NCBI RefSeq assembly: GCF_034008315.1
Contig: NZ_CP125377.1
Coordinates: forward strand, 1,376,001-1,440,000
Source: Pseudomonas sp. P8_241
GTDB taxonomy: Bacteria > Pseudomonadota > Gammaproteobacteria > Pseudomonadales > Pseudomonadaceae
Length of the DNA stretch: 64,000 nucleotides
Direction: 5' to 3'
Under the pieces are notes generated by a model. The model saw only the letters and a list, made by a program, of their open reading frames with translations, was not told the origin of the DNA and searched no databases. Each line of letters starts with the position of its first letter. Within the stretch, counting starts at the first letter, position 1. This document shows positions 1 through 8,053 of the stretch, piece after piece. Position numbers and translations under genes: made by a program.

Positions 1-662
1 TCGGCGAGGGCCGGGGCGGCGAGGTGGATCGGGTTCTTGGCCAGATGCGGGTAGGCCACGTGACCTTGCACACCTTTGACGGTCAGTTTGGCGCCGAGCG
101 AGCCGCGACGGCCGTTCTTGACCACGTCACCGACCAGCGTGGTGCTCGATGGTTCGCCGACGATGCACCAGTCCAGACGCTCCTTGCGTGCGACGAGGCG
201 CTCAACCACCGCTTTGGTGCCGTGATGCGCAGGGCCTTCTTCGTCACTGGTGATCAGGAACGCGACCTTGCCCTTGTGATCCGGGTAGTCAGCGACGAAG
301 CGTTCGGCGGCGACAGTCATGGAAGCCAGGCTGCCTTTCATGTCCGCTGCGCCACGGCCGCAAAGCATGCCGTGTTCGTCGATCAGTGCATTGAACGGTT
401 CGATCTGCCAGGCGGCGACCGGACCGGTTGGCACCACATCGGTGTGGCCGGCGAAGCACAGCACCGGGCCGTCATGTTTGCCGTGGGTCGCCCAGAAGTT
501 ATCCACATCTTCGATGCGCATCGGCTCCAGTGCGAAACCGGCATCGCCCAGGCGCTGCATCATCTGCTTCTGGCAATCGGCGTCAACCGGCGTCACGGAC
601 GGACGGCGGATCAGGTCGATGGCGAGTTGGAGGGTCGGCGAAAGGTCGGCGTAGGCCGTCAT
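1..662 (-). CDS. dapE: Succinyl-diaminopimelate desuccinylase, C-terminal part cut by window edge
   Basis: The protein begins [12 protein letters not shown] and runs off the left edge after about 220 residues, so only the N-terminal half or so is present. It hydrolyses N-succinyl-LL-2,6-diaminopimelate to LL-diaminopimelate and succinate in the lysine and peptidoglycan branch. Visible M20-family metal-binding motifs are [10 protein letters not shown] (His and catalytic Asp) and GRGAADMKG (bridging Asp), followed by SDEEGPA with the general-base Glu. The start is the ATG read from 662 downward. dapC and dapD lie in the same window, so three pathway enzymes are near each other but not in one operon. 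A REP-type hairpin sits just upstream at 694-768. Confidence 0.95.
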   Translation of the reverse strand, partial: MTAYADLSPTLQLAIDLIRRPSVTPVDADCQKQMMQRLGDAGFALEPMRIEDVDNFWATHGKHDGPVLCFAGHTDVVPTGPVAAWQIEPFNALIDEHGMLCGRGAADMKGSLASMTVAAERFVADYPDHKGKVAFLITSDEEGPAHHGTKAVVERLVARKERLDWCIVGEPSSTTLVGDVVKNGRRGSLGAKLTVKGVQGHVAYPHLAKNPIHLAAPALA

Positions 663-693
663 GGAAAACTCCGATCTGTGCAGCACAATAAAC

Positions 694-768
694 CTGTAGG
701 AGCTGCCGAAGGCTGCGATCTTTTGCTGTTGTAGATTAAAAGATCGCAGCCTTCGGCAGCTCCTACAG
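694..768. repeat. REP pair, TGTAGGAGCTGCC type
   Basis: Two inverted copies of a roughly 30-base palindromic unit: CTGTAGGAGCTGCC at 694-707 and its complement ending CTCCTACAG at 768, each leading into AAAGATCGCAGCC-like sequence. They sit between the divergent dapE and the minus-strand glucan synthase stop. The same family occurs at 35186-35266 and 41967-42054. Confidence 0.85.
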
Positions 769-838
769 TGCAAAAGGGCGATCATTCTAAAGCAAAACGG
801 CGACCCGAAGGCCGCCGTTTGACGTTATCCGCAACGGA

Positions 839-3427
839 TTATGCCGCTGCGATCTCAGGCTGCGCCGAAGGTTTGGGCAGCGAAGACAGGAACGCCATGA
901 TCAGCGCCGCGACGTACGGCAGCGACTGCACCAGCAGCATGGTGACCCAGAAGCGCATGTCGTTGCTCGGCAGGCCGTTCACCAGATAGATCCCCAGCGC
1001 GGCGCTCCACAACAGCAGCATGATGAACATCTCTTCACGGGCTTCCGAAATCGCCACCCAGAAGCCATGGTTATCGGCGTTTTTCGGCGTGCGGAAGAAC
1101 GGAATGCTGCTGGTGAAGAAACCGTACAGCACCGCTTTGGCGATGGTGTGCGACAGCGCCAGCCCGGCCAGTGCCGCGCAGAACGCATCCTTCAGATTCA
1201 CGCCCACTGCGCGGCGGTACAGGAAGATGATCTTGCCGACCTTGAACACGAACAGCGCCAACGGCGGGATTGCGAAGATCAGCAGCGGCGGATCGACCCG
1301 TTGCGGCACGATGATCATTGCTGCCGACCACAGCAGGGCGCCGACGGTGAAGAAGATGTTCATGCCATCCGCAACCCACGGCAACCAGCCCGCAAGGAAG
1401 TGATAACGCTGGCCACGGGTCAGTTCGGTGTCCTTGCCGCGCAGCAGGCTGGCAGTGTGACGCTTGATGATCTGAATCGCCCCGTAGGCCCAGCGGAAAC
1501 GCTGCTTCTTGAAGTCGATAAAGGTATCGGGCATCAGGCCTTTGCCGTAGCTGTCGTGGTAATACGCCGCCGACAGGCCTTTCTCGAACACGCGCAAACC
1601 CAGTTCGGCGTCTTCACAGATGCACCAGTCGGCCCAGCCCAGTTCTTCGAGCACCGAACGACGGGTCATGGTCATGGTGCCGTGCTGGATGATCGCATCA
1701 CGGTCATTGCGGGTGACCATGCCGATGTGGAAGAAGCCTTTGTACTCGGCGTAGCAAAGCTTCTTGAAAGTGCTTTCGTTCTGGTCGCGATAATCCTGCG
1801 GCGATTGCACCACGGCGATTTTCGGGTCGGCGAAGTGCGGCACCATGTGCTTGAGCCAGTTCGGGTGTACGCAGTAGTCCGAGTCGATCACCGCGATCAC
1901 TTCGGCGTCCTTGGCGGTGTGCGGAATCAGGTAGTTCAGCGCGCCGCCCTTGAAGCCGGCGAGCGGTGCAACGTGGAAGAACTTGAAGCGCGGACCGAGG
2001 GTTTCGCAGTAGTCGCGCACCGGTTCCCACACGGCCGGATCCTTGGTGTTGTTGTCGATAATCAGGACTTCGAAATCCGGATAGTCGAGGTTGGCCAGGG
2101 CGTTGAGGGTCTGTTTGACCATCTCCGGCGGCTCGTTGTAGCAAGGTACGTGGATCGAGACTTTCGGGCGGTACGTGGAATCGCCCACCACCGGCAGGAA
2201 TTCACGGCGACGCTTGTGCACCCAGACGGCTTCGGCCAATTCATGGGCTTCGGTCAGCAAGACGATGAACACCCCGAGCGCGCCGAGGGCGAGCAAAAAG
2301 CCGACCGTCAGGCTGAACCAGGTGCTGTATTGCTGGCTGTAGTCGTAACCGATCCACACCAGCACCGAGCCACACAAGAAGGCGATGAAGGTCAGGAAAG
2401 TGCGGCCACGTTGACGCAGGGCCGAACCGTCGATCATCAGCAGCGTCAATGACAGCAATGCCAGAACCACCGAGCCGATGGCCAGCACGCGCCATTGAGG
2501 GATTGCTACCACCGGGCCTTCGAAGTTGAATTTCTGCTGGCGCGCGGCGTTGAACACGCCCCAATAAGCGCCCACCGAGCCTTCGTCGCTGGCTTTCCAT
2601 GGCTGGTCAAATGCTTCGATCACGAAGTAGTTGAAACCCTGGCGGTTGAGCTTGTTGACCAGGGTGCGCAGGTAGATTGCCTGGTCTGCCGGCGACGCAT
2701 CGGCGCCACCGCGCATGCGGCCGTTGCTCGGCCAGCCCACTTCGGACAGCAGCAGCGGTTTTTTCGGGAACATCTTTTTCAGGTCGCGGGCGCGGTCGAG
2801 GACGAACTGCCCTGCCTTGTCCATCGGAATGAACTCCCAGTACGGCAGCACGTGAGCGGCGATCAGGTCGACGTGCTTGGCCAGTTCAGGGTGTTCTTCC
2901 CAGACGTGCCATTGCTCCGACGTGGTCACCGGCACCTTCACAGCGGCACGCACACGGTCCAGCAAGACGCTGAGTTCCTGGGCGGTAATTTCCTTACGGA
3001 ACAGTGCCTCGTTGCCGACGACTACGCGAACCACGCTGCGCGAGGAGTTGGCGATTTCGATGGCGCGGGTGATTTCCCGTTCGTTGCGTTCCTGATCGGG
3101 GCTGATCCAGATCCCCAGCGTCACCCGCAGGCCGAACTCTTCCGCCAGTTTGGGGATGTTCTCAAGCGTGCCATCCACCGAGTAAGTACGGATGTTGTCC
3201 GTCAGCTTGCTCATGATCTCCAGATCGCGACGCATCTGATCGTCGGTCGGGTACTGTTCCTTCTGCGGGAATTGACCCTGCTGGAATGGCGAATACGAGA
3301 AGCCGGAGATCTGTTCGGGCCAGTTGGGGGCAGTGACCGGGCGATTGATCAGCGCCCAGAAGCCGGTAAACAAGGCAGCGATGGCGAGCACCACCACCAG
3401 GTTGAGTCCAAATTTACGCGATGACAT
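839..3427 (-). CDS. ndvB: Membrane beta-(1,3)-glucan synthase: GH17 domain fused to GT2 glycosyltransferase (NdvB-like)
   Basis: A protein of 862 aa starting MSSRKFGLNL. An N-terminal membrane helix (about residues 8-25) is followed by a periplasmic GH17-like domain (about 35-320) with VVGNEALF (acid/base Glu) and LSEVGWPS (nucleophile Glu). Then come two or three membrane helices, and a cytoplasmic GT2 domain with VIDSDY (DxD), CEDAELG and QRFRWAYGA (Q-x-x-R-W), then further helices. The architecture matches P. aeruginosa NdvB, which makes cyclic beta-glucans linked to biofilm antibiotic tolerance. An in-frame TTG at 3481 would add 18 residues. I prefer the ATG at 3427 because it directly precedes a basic residue plus membrane helix. 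It is monocistronic in this view. Confidence 0.88.
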   Translation of the reverse strand: MSSRKFGLNLVVVLAIAALFTGFWALINRPVTAPNWPEQISGFSYSPFQQGQFPQKEQYPTDDQMRRDLEIMSKLTDNIRTYSVDGTLENIPKLAEEFGLRVTLGIWISPDQERNEREITRAIEIANSSRSVVRVVVGNEALFRKEITAQELSVLLDRVRAAVKVPVTTSEQWHVWEEHPELAKHVDLIAAHVLPYWEFIPMDKAGQFVLDRARDLKKMFPKKPLLLSEVGWPSNGRMRGGADASPADQAIYLRTLVNKLNRQGFNYFVIEAFDQPWKASDEGSVGAYWGVFNAARQQKFNFEGPVVAIPQWRVLAIGSVVLALLSLTLLMIDGSALRQRGRTFLTFIAFLCGSVLVWIGYDYSQQYSTWFSLTVGFLLALGALGVFIVLLTEAHELAEAVWVHKRRREFLPVVGDSTYRPKVSIHVPCYNEPPEMVKQTLNALANLDYPDFEVLIIDNNTKDPAVWEPVRDYCETLGPRFKFFHVAPLAGFKGGALNYLIPHTAKDAEVIAVIDSDYCVHPNWLKHMVPHFADPKIAVVQSPQDYRDQNESTFKKLCYAEYKGFFHIGMVTRNDRDAIIQHGTMTMTRRSVLEELGWADWCICEDAELGLRVFEKGLSAAYYHDSYGKGLMPDTFIDFKKQRFRWAYGAIQIIKRHTASLLRGKDTELTRGQRYHFLAGWLPWVADGMNIFFTVGALLWSAAMIIVPQRVDPPLLIFAIPPLALFVFKVGKIIFLYRRAVGVNLKDAFCAALAGLALSHTIAKAVLYGFFTSSIPFFRTPKNADNHGFWVAISEAREEMFIMLLLWSAALGIYLVNGLPSNDMRFWVTMLLVQSLPYVAALIMAFLSSLPKPSAQPEIAAA

Positions 3428-3665
3428 AGTTATTTCGGGTTCCAAAGACTGTGGAACGGAGGAACGGTTGGCCGTCGCCAAGGGGCGCGCATCCTACACC
3501 GGGTATTCTTTTGTCGTACAGCAGACAAGGAATTGCCGGACGTTGGGCAACCCAAGTCTCTTTAAGTTCTTTCGTTAGAGCGTGTAGGACAAATCTTCGT
3601 TCGATGGTGTTTACGTGGAAGTTACCCGTTCATAGCGTAATGATGCTCTTGGCCGCCGACAGCCC

Positions 3666-3671
3666 TATAAT
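3666..3671 (+). promoter_or_regulatory. Candidate -10 box of tcdA
   Basis: A perfect TATAAT lies about 27 bases before the tcdA start codon. I see no convincing -35 at 16-18 bases upstream, so it is only half a promoter by eye. Confidence 0.45.
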
Positions 3672-3697
3672 GCGCGCCGGTTTTTGAGGTGTTGGTC

Positions 3698-4510
3698 ATG
3701 AGTACAGAAGATCCACGGTTTGCTGGCATCGCCCGTTTGTATGGCATCGAAGGTCTTGAGCGCTTGAAAGCAGCTCATGTGGCAATCGTCGGCGTGGGCG
3801 GCGTCGGTTCGTGGGCGGCGGAAGCCATGGCCCGTTGCGGCGTCGGCGAGATTTCGCTGTTCGACCTCGACGACGTGTGCGTCAGTAACGCCAACCGCCA
3901 GTTGCATGCGCTCGACAGTACGGTCGGCAAGCCCAAGGTCGAGGTGATGGCCGAGCGTCTGCGCGGGATCAACCCGCAGTGCACGGTGCATGCGGTGCCG
4001 GACTTCGTCACCCGCGACACCATGGCCCAATACATCACGCCCGACATCGATTGCGTGATCGACTGCATCGACAGCGTCAATGCGAAAGCGGCGCTGATCG
4101 CCTGGTGCAAACGCCGCAAGATCCAGATCATCACCACGGGCGGCGCGGGCGGGCAGATTGACCCGACGCTCATCCAGGTCTGCGACCTGAACCGCACGTT
4201 CAATGATCCATTGGCCTCGAAAGTGCGCTCCACTTTGCGCCGTGATTACGGTTTCTCCCGCACCGTAACCCGCCATTACAGCGTGCCGTGCGTATTTTCC
4301 ACCGAGCAACTGCGTTACCCGAAACCGGATGGCAGCATTTGCTTGCAGAAAAGTTTTGTCGGGGATGGCGTGAAGCTCGACTGCGCCGGCGGGTTTGGCG
4401 CGGTCATGATGGTGACAGCCACGTTCGGCATGGTCGCGGCGACCAAGGCTGTGGATAAGATTGTAGCGGGCGTTCGGCGGCCGGCGGAGCGGGTCAAACC
4501 GCGGGTTTAA
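3698..4510 (+). CDS. tcdA: tRNA threonylcarbamoyladenosine dehydratase
   Basis: A protein of 270 aa of the E1/ThiF/MoeB fold, formerly CsdL/YgdL. It uses ATP to cyclise t6A37 in tRNA to ct6A. Near the N-terminus is the nucleotide loop VAIVGVGGVGSWAAEA followed by FDLDDVCVSNANRQ, the acidic and Asn/Arg signature of ATP-binding E1 enzymes. A C-terminal hydrophobic stretch is typical. The ATG at 3698 is preceded by GAGGTG, a reasonable ribosome binding site; GTG at 3689 would add only three residues. It faces csdE-csdA, the cysteine desulfurase pair that supports this reaction in E. coli, so the csd group is complete here though in convergent orientation. Confidence 0.93.
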   Translation: MSTEDPRFAGIARLYGIEGLERLKAAHVAIVGVGGVGSWAAEAMARCGVGEISLFDLDDVCVSNANRQLHALDSTVGKPKVEVMAERLRGINPQCTVHAVPDFVTRDTMAQYITPDIDCVIDCIDSVNAKAALIAWCKRRKIQIITTGGAGGQIDPTLIQVCDLNRTFNDPLASKVRSTLRRDYGFSRTVTRHYSVPCVFSTEQLRYPKPDGSICLQKSFVGDGVKLDCAGGFGAVMMVTATFGMVAATKAVDKIVAGVRRPAERVKPRV

Positions 4511-4521
4511 AATGTATCCGC

Positions 4522-4607
4522 TGTAGGAGCTGGCTTGCCAGCGATGGCGGCAGTCCTGATACACCGCGGTGCGCGGTGCGCGGATCGCGAGGAAGCCGAC
4601 TCCTACA
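4522..4607. repeat. REP-type inverted repeat, TGTAGGAGCTGGCTTGCCAGC type
   Basis: The left arm, TGTAGGAGCTGGCTTGCC from 4522, is a self-complementary unit. A diverged right arm ends GACTCCTACA at 4607. The element fills the gap between convergent tcdA and csdE, and its last bases contain the csdE stop codon (4603-4605). Confidence 0.75.
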
Positions 4608-5007
4608 AGGATATTTCCCGCATCCGCTGAAGCACCGCATTCAAGCCATTACTGCGCGACTCGGATAACTGTCGGCCCAGTCCCAACTGATTGAACCAGT
4701 CCGCCAAGTCCACCTGCTGCAACTCGGCCGCCGACAACCCGTTGACCCGCGCCAGTAACAGCGCCACCAATCCACGAATCAAACGCGCATCGCTGCTGGC
4801 GTGGAACTGCCAATGGCCTTCGCGCAACTCACCTACCAACCACACCTGACTTTCACAGCCGTGCACCCGGTTGGCGTCGCACATTTGGGCATCAACCAAC
4901 GCTGGCAAGCGTTCGCCCCACTGCATCAACAGTCGTGCGCGTTGTTCCCAGCCAGCGGCCGCCCGAAAGACTTCAAGCGCTGTGACAGCATCGGCAGGCA
5001 AGCTCAT
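4603..5007 (-). CDS. csdE: SufE/CsdE-family sulfur acceptor
   Basis: A protein of 134 aa with the SufE fold. It accepts persulfide sulfur from the cysteine desulfurase CsdA and passes it on, including towards the TcdA reaction. The acceptor Cys is visible in VHGCESQVWL at about residue 51. The length matches E. coli CsdE closely. Its ATG overlaps the csdA TGA by four bases (positions 5004-5007), indicating translational coupling in a csdA-csdE operon. The stop codon falls within a REP element. Confidence 0.9.
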   Translation of the reverse strand: MSLPADAVTALEVFRAAAGWEQRARLLMQWGERLPALVDAQMCDANRVHGCESQVWLVGELREGHWQFHASSDARLIRGLVALLLARVNGLSAAELQQVDLADWFNQLGLGRQLSESRSNGLNAVLQRMREISL

Positions 5008-6209
5008 CGCAATAACTCCAGCGCCTGATCCAGCGCGATAAAGAACCGTTCCAGGTCTTCGGAGTCGTTGTACAACGCCAACGACACCCGAATTGCCCCG
5101 GCCAATTCATAGCTTTTGAGCAGCGGCATGGCGCAGTGATGGCCGGCACGCACCGCGATCCCTTGTTCGGTCAGCAAATGTGCCAAGTCCGAGTTATGCA
5201 CACCCTCGACGGTAAAACTGGCCAGCGCCAGTTGTGGCTTGCCCAGCAGACGGATGCCGTTGCGGGCCGTAAGACCTTTGAGCAGACAGTCATGCAACGC
5301 GGCTTCGTGAGTGGACAGGGCGTTCTGGTCGAGTTCCGAGAGGTAATCCAGGGTTGCGCCCAGACCGATCACGCTGGAAATCGGTGGCGTACCGGCCTCG
5401 AAACCCAGCGGCGCCGGGCGGAAGCGAGCGTCGTGATAATTGGCGTCCAGTACCATCTCGCCACCGAACTGCCAATGACGCAGCTGTTGCAGCGCTTCAT
5501 TGCGCCCGAACAGCACGCCCAGCCCATCGGGGCCGTAGAGTTTATGGCTGGAAAATACATAGAAATCGCAGCCCAGCGCTTGCACGTCGTGGCGGCCATG
5601 GACCACGCCTTGGGCGCCGTCGATCACGGTCAAAGCGTTACGAGCTTTGGCCATCGTCAACAGCTCGGGCAAGGGTTGCCAGGCACCAATCACGTTGGAC
5701 AGCTGACTGATAGCCAACAGGCGCGTACGCGGGCCGATCAAGCCTGCGGCAACTTCAAGGTCGATCACGCCGTTGGCATCCAGCGGCAGAATCACCAGTT
5801 TCACGTCGCGACGGTGTGCCAGTTGCTGCCACGGCAGCAGGTTGGCGTGATGCTCCAGGGCGCTGATGACGATCTCATCGCCCGGATGGAATAGATGTTC
5901 CAGGCCGTAGGCCAGGAGATTCAACGCGGACGTCGCGCCGTGGGTAAAGATGATCTGACCGCTATCGCCAGCATTCAGCCATTGCGCGACTTTGCGACGG
6001 CTGTCCTCGAATGCCTGAGTGGCGTGGGCGCCGGGCAAATGTTGCGCCCGATGCACGTTGGCCGCGCCGTTGACGTAGTAATGCGCCAGCGCATCCAGCA
6101 GGGCTTGAGGTTTCTGCGTAGTGGCGGCGTTGTCCAGATAGGTCTGGCCTTGCCGTTGGAGGGCGGCGATGGCCGGAAAATCGGCGCGCCAGGGGGAGAG
6201 AATCATCAT
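5004..6209 (-). CDS. csdA: Cysteine desulfurase, CsdA/SufS type
   Basis: A protein of 401 aa, PLP-dependent class V aminotransferase fold, that releases sulfur from L-cysteine to an active-site Cys. It has YLDNAATTQKP near the N-terminus, the PLP-Lys motif SSHKLYGPDGLG, and the catalytic Cys in RAGHHCAMPLL near the C-terminus. The length equals E. coli CsdA (401 aa) if the ATG at 6209 is used; a second ATG follows at once at 6206. The longer in-frame reading from 6275 is rejected because it translates a REP element (SRASSLL). The gene is coupled to csdE and is probably the first gene of the pair. Confidence 0.93.
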   Translation of the reverse strand: MMILSPWRADFPAIAALQRQGQTYLDNAATTQKPQALLDALAHYYVNGAANVHRAQHLPGAHATQAFEDSRRKVAQWLNAGDSGQIIFTHGATSALNLLAYGLEHLFHPGDEIVISALEHHANLLPWQQLAHRRDVKLVILPLDANGVIDLEVAAGLIGPRTRLLAISQLSNVIGAWQPLPELLTMAKARNALTVIDGAQGVVHGRHDVQALGCDFYVFSSHKLYGPDGLGVLFGRNEALQQLRHWQFGGEMVLDANYHDARFRPAPLGFEAGTPPISSVIGLGATLDYLSELDQNALSTHEAALHDCLLKGLTARNGIRLLGKPQLALASFTVEGVHNSDLAHLLTEQGIAVRAGHHCAMPLLKSYELAGAIRVSLALYNDSEDLERFFIALDQALELLR

Positions 6210-6234
6210 GTTGTTCGCCTGTACGCCTGCCCCT

Positions 6235-6334
6235 TGTAGGAGCGAGCTTGCTCGCGATGGACGCGTGGACGACACGGGCTGTCTGATGCCGCGCGTTATC
6301 GTTGACGTCCATCGCGAGCAAGCTCGCTCCTACA
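6235..6334. repeat. REP pair, TGTAGGAGCGAGCTTGCTCGC type
   Basis: Near-perfect inverted copies: TGTAGGAGCGAGCTTGCTCG from 6235 and its complement ending GCTCGCTCCTACA at 6334, with a spacer of about 40 bases. It lies between the dapD stop and the csdA start. Related copies are at 11838-11937, 7864-7951 and the right arm of 63844-63943. Confidence 0.85.
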
Positions 6335-6356
6335 GAGGTGCGGGTGGTCGTGTGGC

Positions 6357-7391
6357 TTAGTTGTGAGCGTGCAGCGCTTCGTTCAGTTCGATGGCCGATT
6401 TGTGGGTTTTGCATTCCACGGCACCGGTTTGCGAATTGCGACGGAACAACAGGTCAGGTTGACCGGCCAGTTCACGGGCCTTCACGACTTTGACCAGCTG
6501 GTTGTTCTCGTCCAGCAGCGCCACTTTGGTGCCGGCGGTGACGTACAGGCCCGACTCGACGGTGTTGCGGTCGCCCAACGGAATACCGATACCGGCGTTG
6601 GCGCCGATCAGGCAGCCTTCGCCGACCTTGATCACAATGTTGCCGCCGCCCGACAGGGTGCCCATGGTCGAGCAACCGCCGCCCAAGTCAGAGCCCTTGC
6701 CGACGAACACGCCTGCCGATACGCGGCCTTCGATCATGCCCGGGCCTTCGGTGCCGGCGTTGAAGTTGACGAAACCTTCGTGCATCACGGTGGTGCCTTC
6801 ACCCACGTAAGCGCCCAGGCGGATACGTGCAGCGTCAGCGATACGCACCCCGGCCGGAACCACGTAGTCGGTCATTTTCGGGAATTTGTCGACCGAGAAC
6901 ACTTCCAGCAGGTCGCCGCGCAGGCGTGCTTCGAGTTGATGTTCGGCCAGCTCGGCCAGGTCGATTGCGCCCTGGCTGGTCCACGCCACGTTTGGCAGCA
7001 ACGGGAAAATGCCCGCCAGGTTCAGGCCGTGTGGCTTGACCAGGCGATGGGACAGCAGGTGCAGCTTGAGGTAGGCCTCAGGCGTGGACGACAACTGGGC
7101 ATCTTCTGCCAGTAAAGTCGCGACCAGCGGCTTGTGGCTCTCGGCCAGACGGGTCAGCAAGGCAGCCTGGGCAGCATCGACGCCCTTGAGCGCTTCAGCC
7201 AGTTGCGAAGCTTGAGTGGTGCTGAACGCGATGGCCTGATTGCCTTCGGTGTAGCCCAGGATTGGCGCGATGGCGGCTACGACTTCGGCCGATGGGTTGA
7301 GCACCGGGGCGGCGTAGAACACTTCCAGCCAGGCGCCTTGACGGTTTTGAGTGCCGACACCGAAGGCCAGGCTGAACAGGGTAGTAGACAT
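6357..7391 (-). CDS. dapD: Tetrahydrodipicolinate N-succinyltransferase
   Basis: A protein of 344 aa that succinylates tetrahydrodipicolinate with succinyl-CoA in the diaminopimelate/lysine pathway. The C-terminal half carries left-handed beta-helix hexapeptide sequence, for example RIRLGAYVGEGTTVMHEG and GCLIGANAGIGIPLGD. The length and N-terminus (MSTTLFSLAFGVGTQN) fit the long Pseudomonas/actinobacterial type of DapD rather than the 274-aa E. coli type. It lies downstream of the arsC-like gene on the same strand, 32 bases away, so the two may be cotranscribed. Confidence 0.94.
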   Translation of the reverse strand: MSTTLFSLAFGVGTQNRQGAWLEVFYAAPVLNPSAEVVAAIAPILGYTEGNQAIAFSTTQASQLAEALKGVDAAQAALLTRLAESHKPLVATLLAEDAQLSSTPEAYLKLHLLSHRLVKPHGLNLAGIFPLLPNVAWTSQGAIDLAELAEHQLEARLRGDLLEVFSVDKFPKMTDYVVPAGVRIADAARIRLGAYVGEGTTVMHEGFVNFNAGTEGPGMIEGRVSAGVFVGKGSDLGGGCSTMGTLSGGGNIVIKVGEGCLIGANAGIGIPLGDRNTVESGLYVTAGTKVALLDENNQLVKVVKARELAGQPDLLFRRNSQTGAVECKTHKSAIELNEALHAHN

Positions 7392-7423
7392 GTTGATACC
7401 TCTAACAAAATGGAACGGGCTGC

Positions 7424-7786
7424 TTACTTGAGTGCGGCCGCGTAGATATCTGGCTTGAAGCCAATCAGGGTTCGGTCACCGAGATCGAGCACCGGGCGCT
7501 TGATCATCGAGGGTTGTGCGAGCATCAGCTCGATGGCTTTCGACTGGTCGAGATCGGCTTTGCGTTCGTCGTCGAGTTTGCGAAAGGTCGTGCCTGCACG
7601 GTTCAACACCACTTCCCAGCCGTGCTCGTTGCACCATTGGGTCAGGTGTTCACGGTCGATTCCGACCGTTTTGTAGTCATGGAAGTCGTAGCTGACTGCG
7701 TGTTCATCGAGCCAGGTGCGCGCTTTTTTCATGGTGTCGCAGGCTTTGATGCCGAAAAGGTGCAACGTTTTGCTTGAAACGGTCAA
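7424..7786 (-). CDS. ArsC/Spx-family (YffB-like) reductase
   Basis: A thioredoxin-fold protein of about 120 aa. LFGIKACDTMKKARTWLDEH carries the single N-terminal Cys typical of YffB/ArsC-like proteins, and KRPVLDLGDRTLIGFKPD is the conserved C-terminal segment including the cis-Pro region. Members are called arsenate reductase-like but arsenate activity is generally not shown. No ATG fits. I choose a TTG at 7786 because the minus strand has AAAGGGGG about seven bases before it. The longer reading to 7921 runs into degenerate REP sequence and lacks family similarity. It may share a transcript with dapD. Confidence 0.82.
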   Translation of the reverse strand: MTVSSKTLHLFGIKACDTMKKARTWLDEHAVSYDFHDYKTVGIDREHLTQWCNEHGWEVVLNRAGTTFRKLDDERKADLDQSKAIELMLAQPSMIKRPVLDLGDRTLIGFKPDIYAAALK

Positions 7787-7863
7787 GGAATTGCCCCCTT
7801 TGCAGGTGCTGTAAATAAAAGGTGACGGATTATGCCATGACCCTGAAGTTAAAACCCAAAACC

Positions 7864-7951
7864 CTGTGGGGGCCTGCTGGCGATGCGGCATTACAGCCGA
7901 CACTTCTGCTGACTGAACCACCGCTATCGCGAGCAGGCTCGCTCCTGCAGG
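7864..7951. repeat. Degenerate REP-type inverted repeat
   Basis: The left arm begins CTGTGGGGGCCTGCTGGCGATG. The right arm is ATCGCGAGCAGGCTCGCTCC then TGCAGG. The arms are diverged from the TGTAGGAGC consensus. It lies in the 267-base gap between the divergent arsC-like gene and the antiporter. I see nothing else convincing in this gap. Confidence 0.6.
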
Positions 7952-8053
7952 GGGTGTGGTGCTTGCGGGTGCGACATAGGTGCAAGGGCCACCGGTAGTC
8001 TAAGCGTCTAATATGGCACTTCAACGCTGTCGATTGCCCGGGAACCTCGCTTT

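Noticed and set aside
6210..6275. N-terminal extension of csdA
   Set aside because: The extra 22 residues translate REP sequence; the ATG at 6209 gives the family length.
7424..7786. True arsenate reductase
   Set aside because: The single-Cys YffB-like pattern and absence of other ars genes do not support an arsenic-resistance role.
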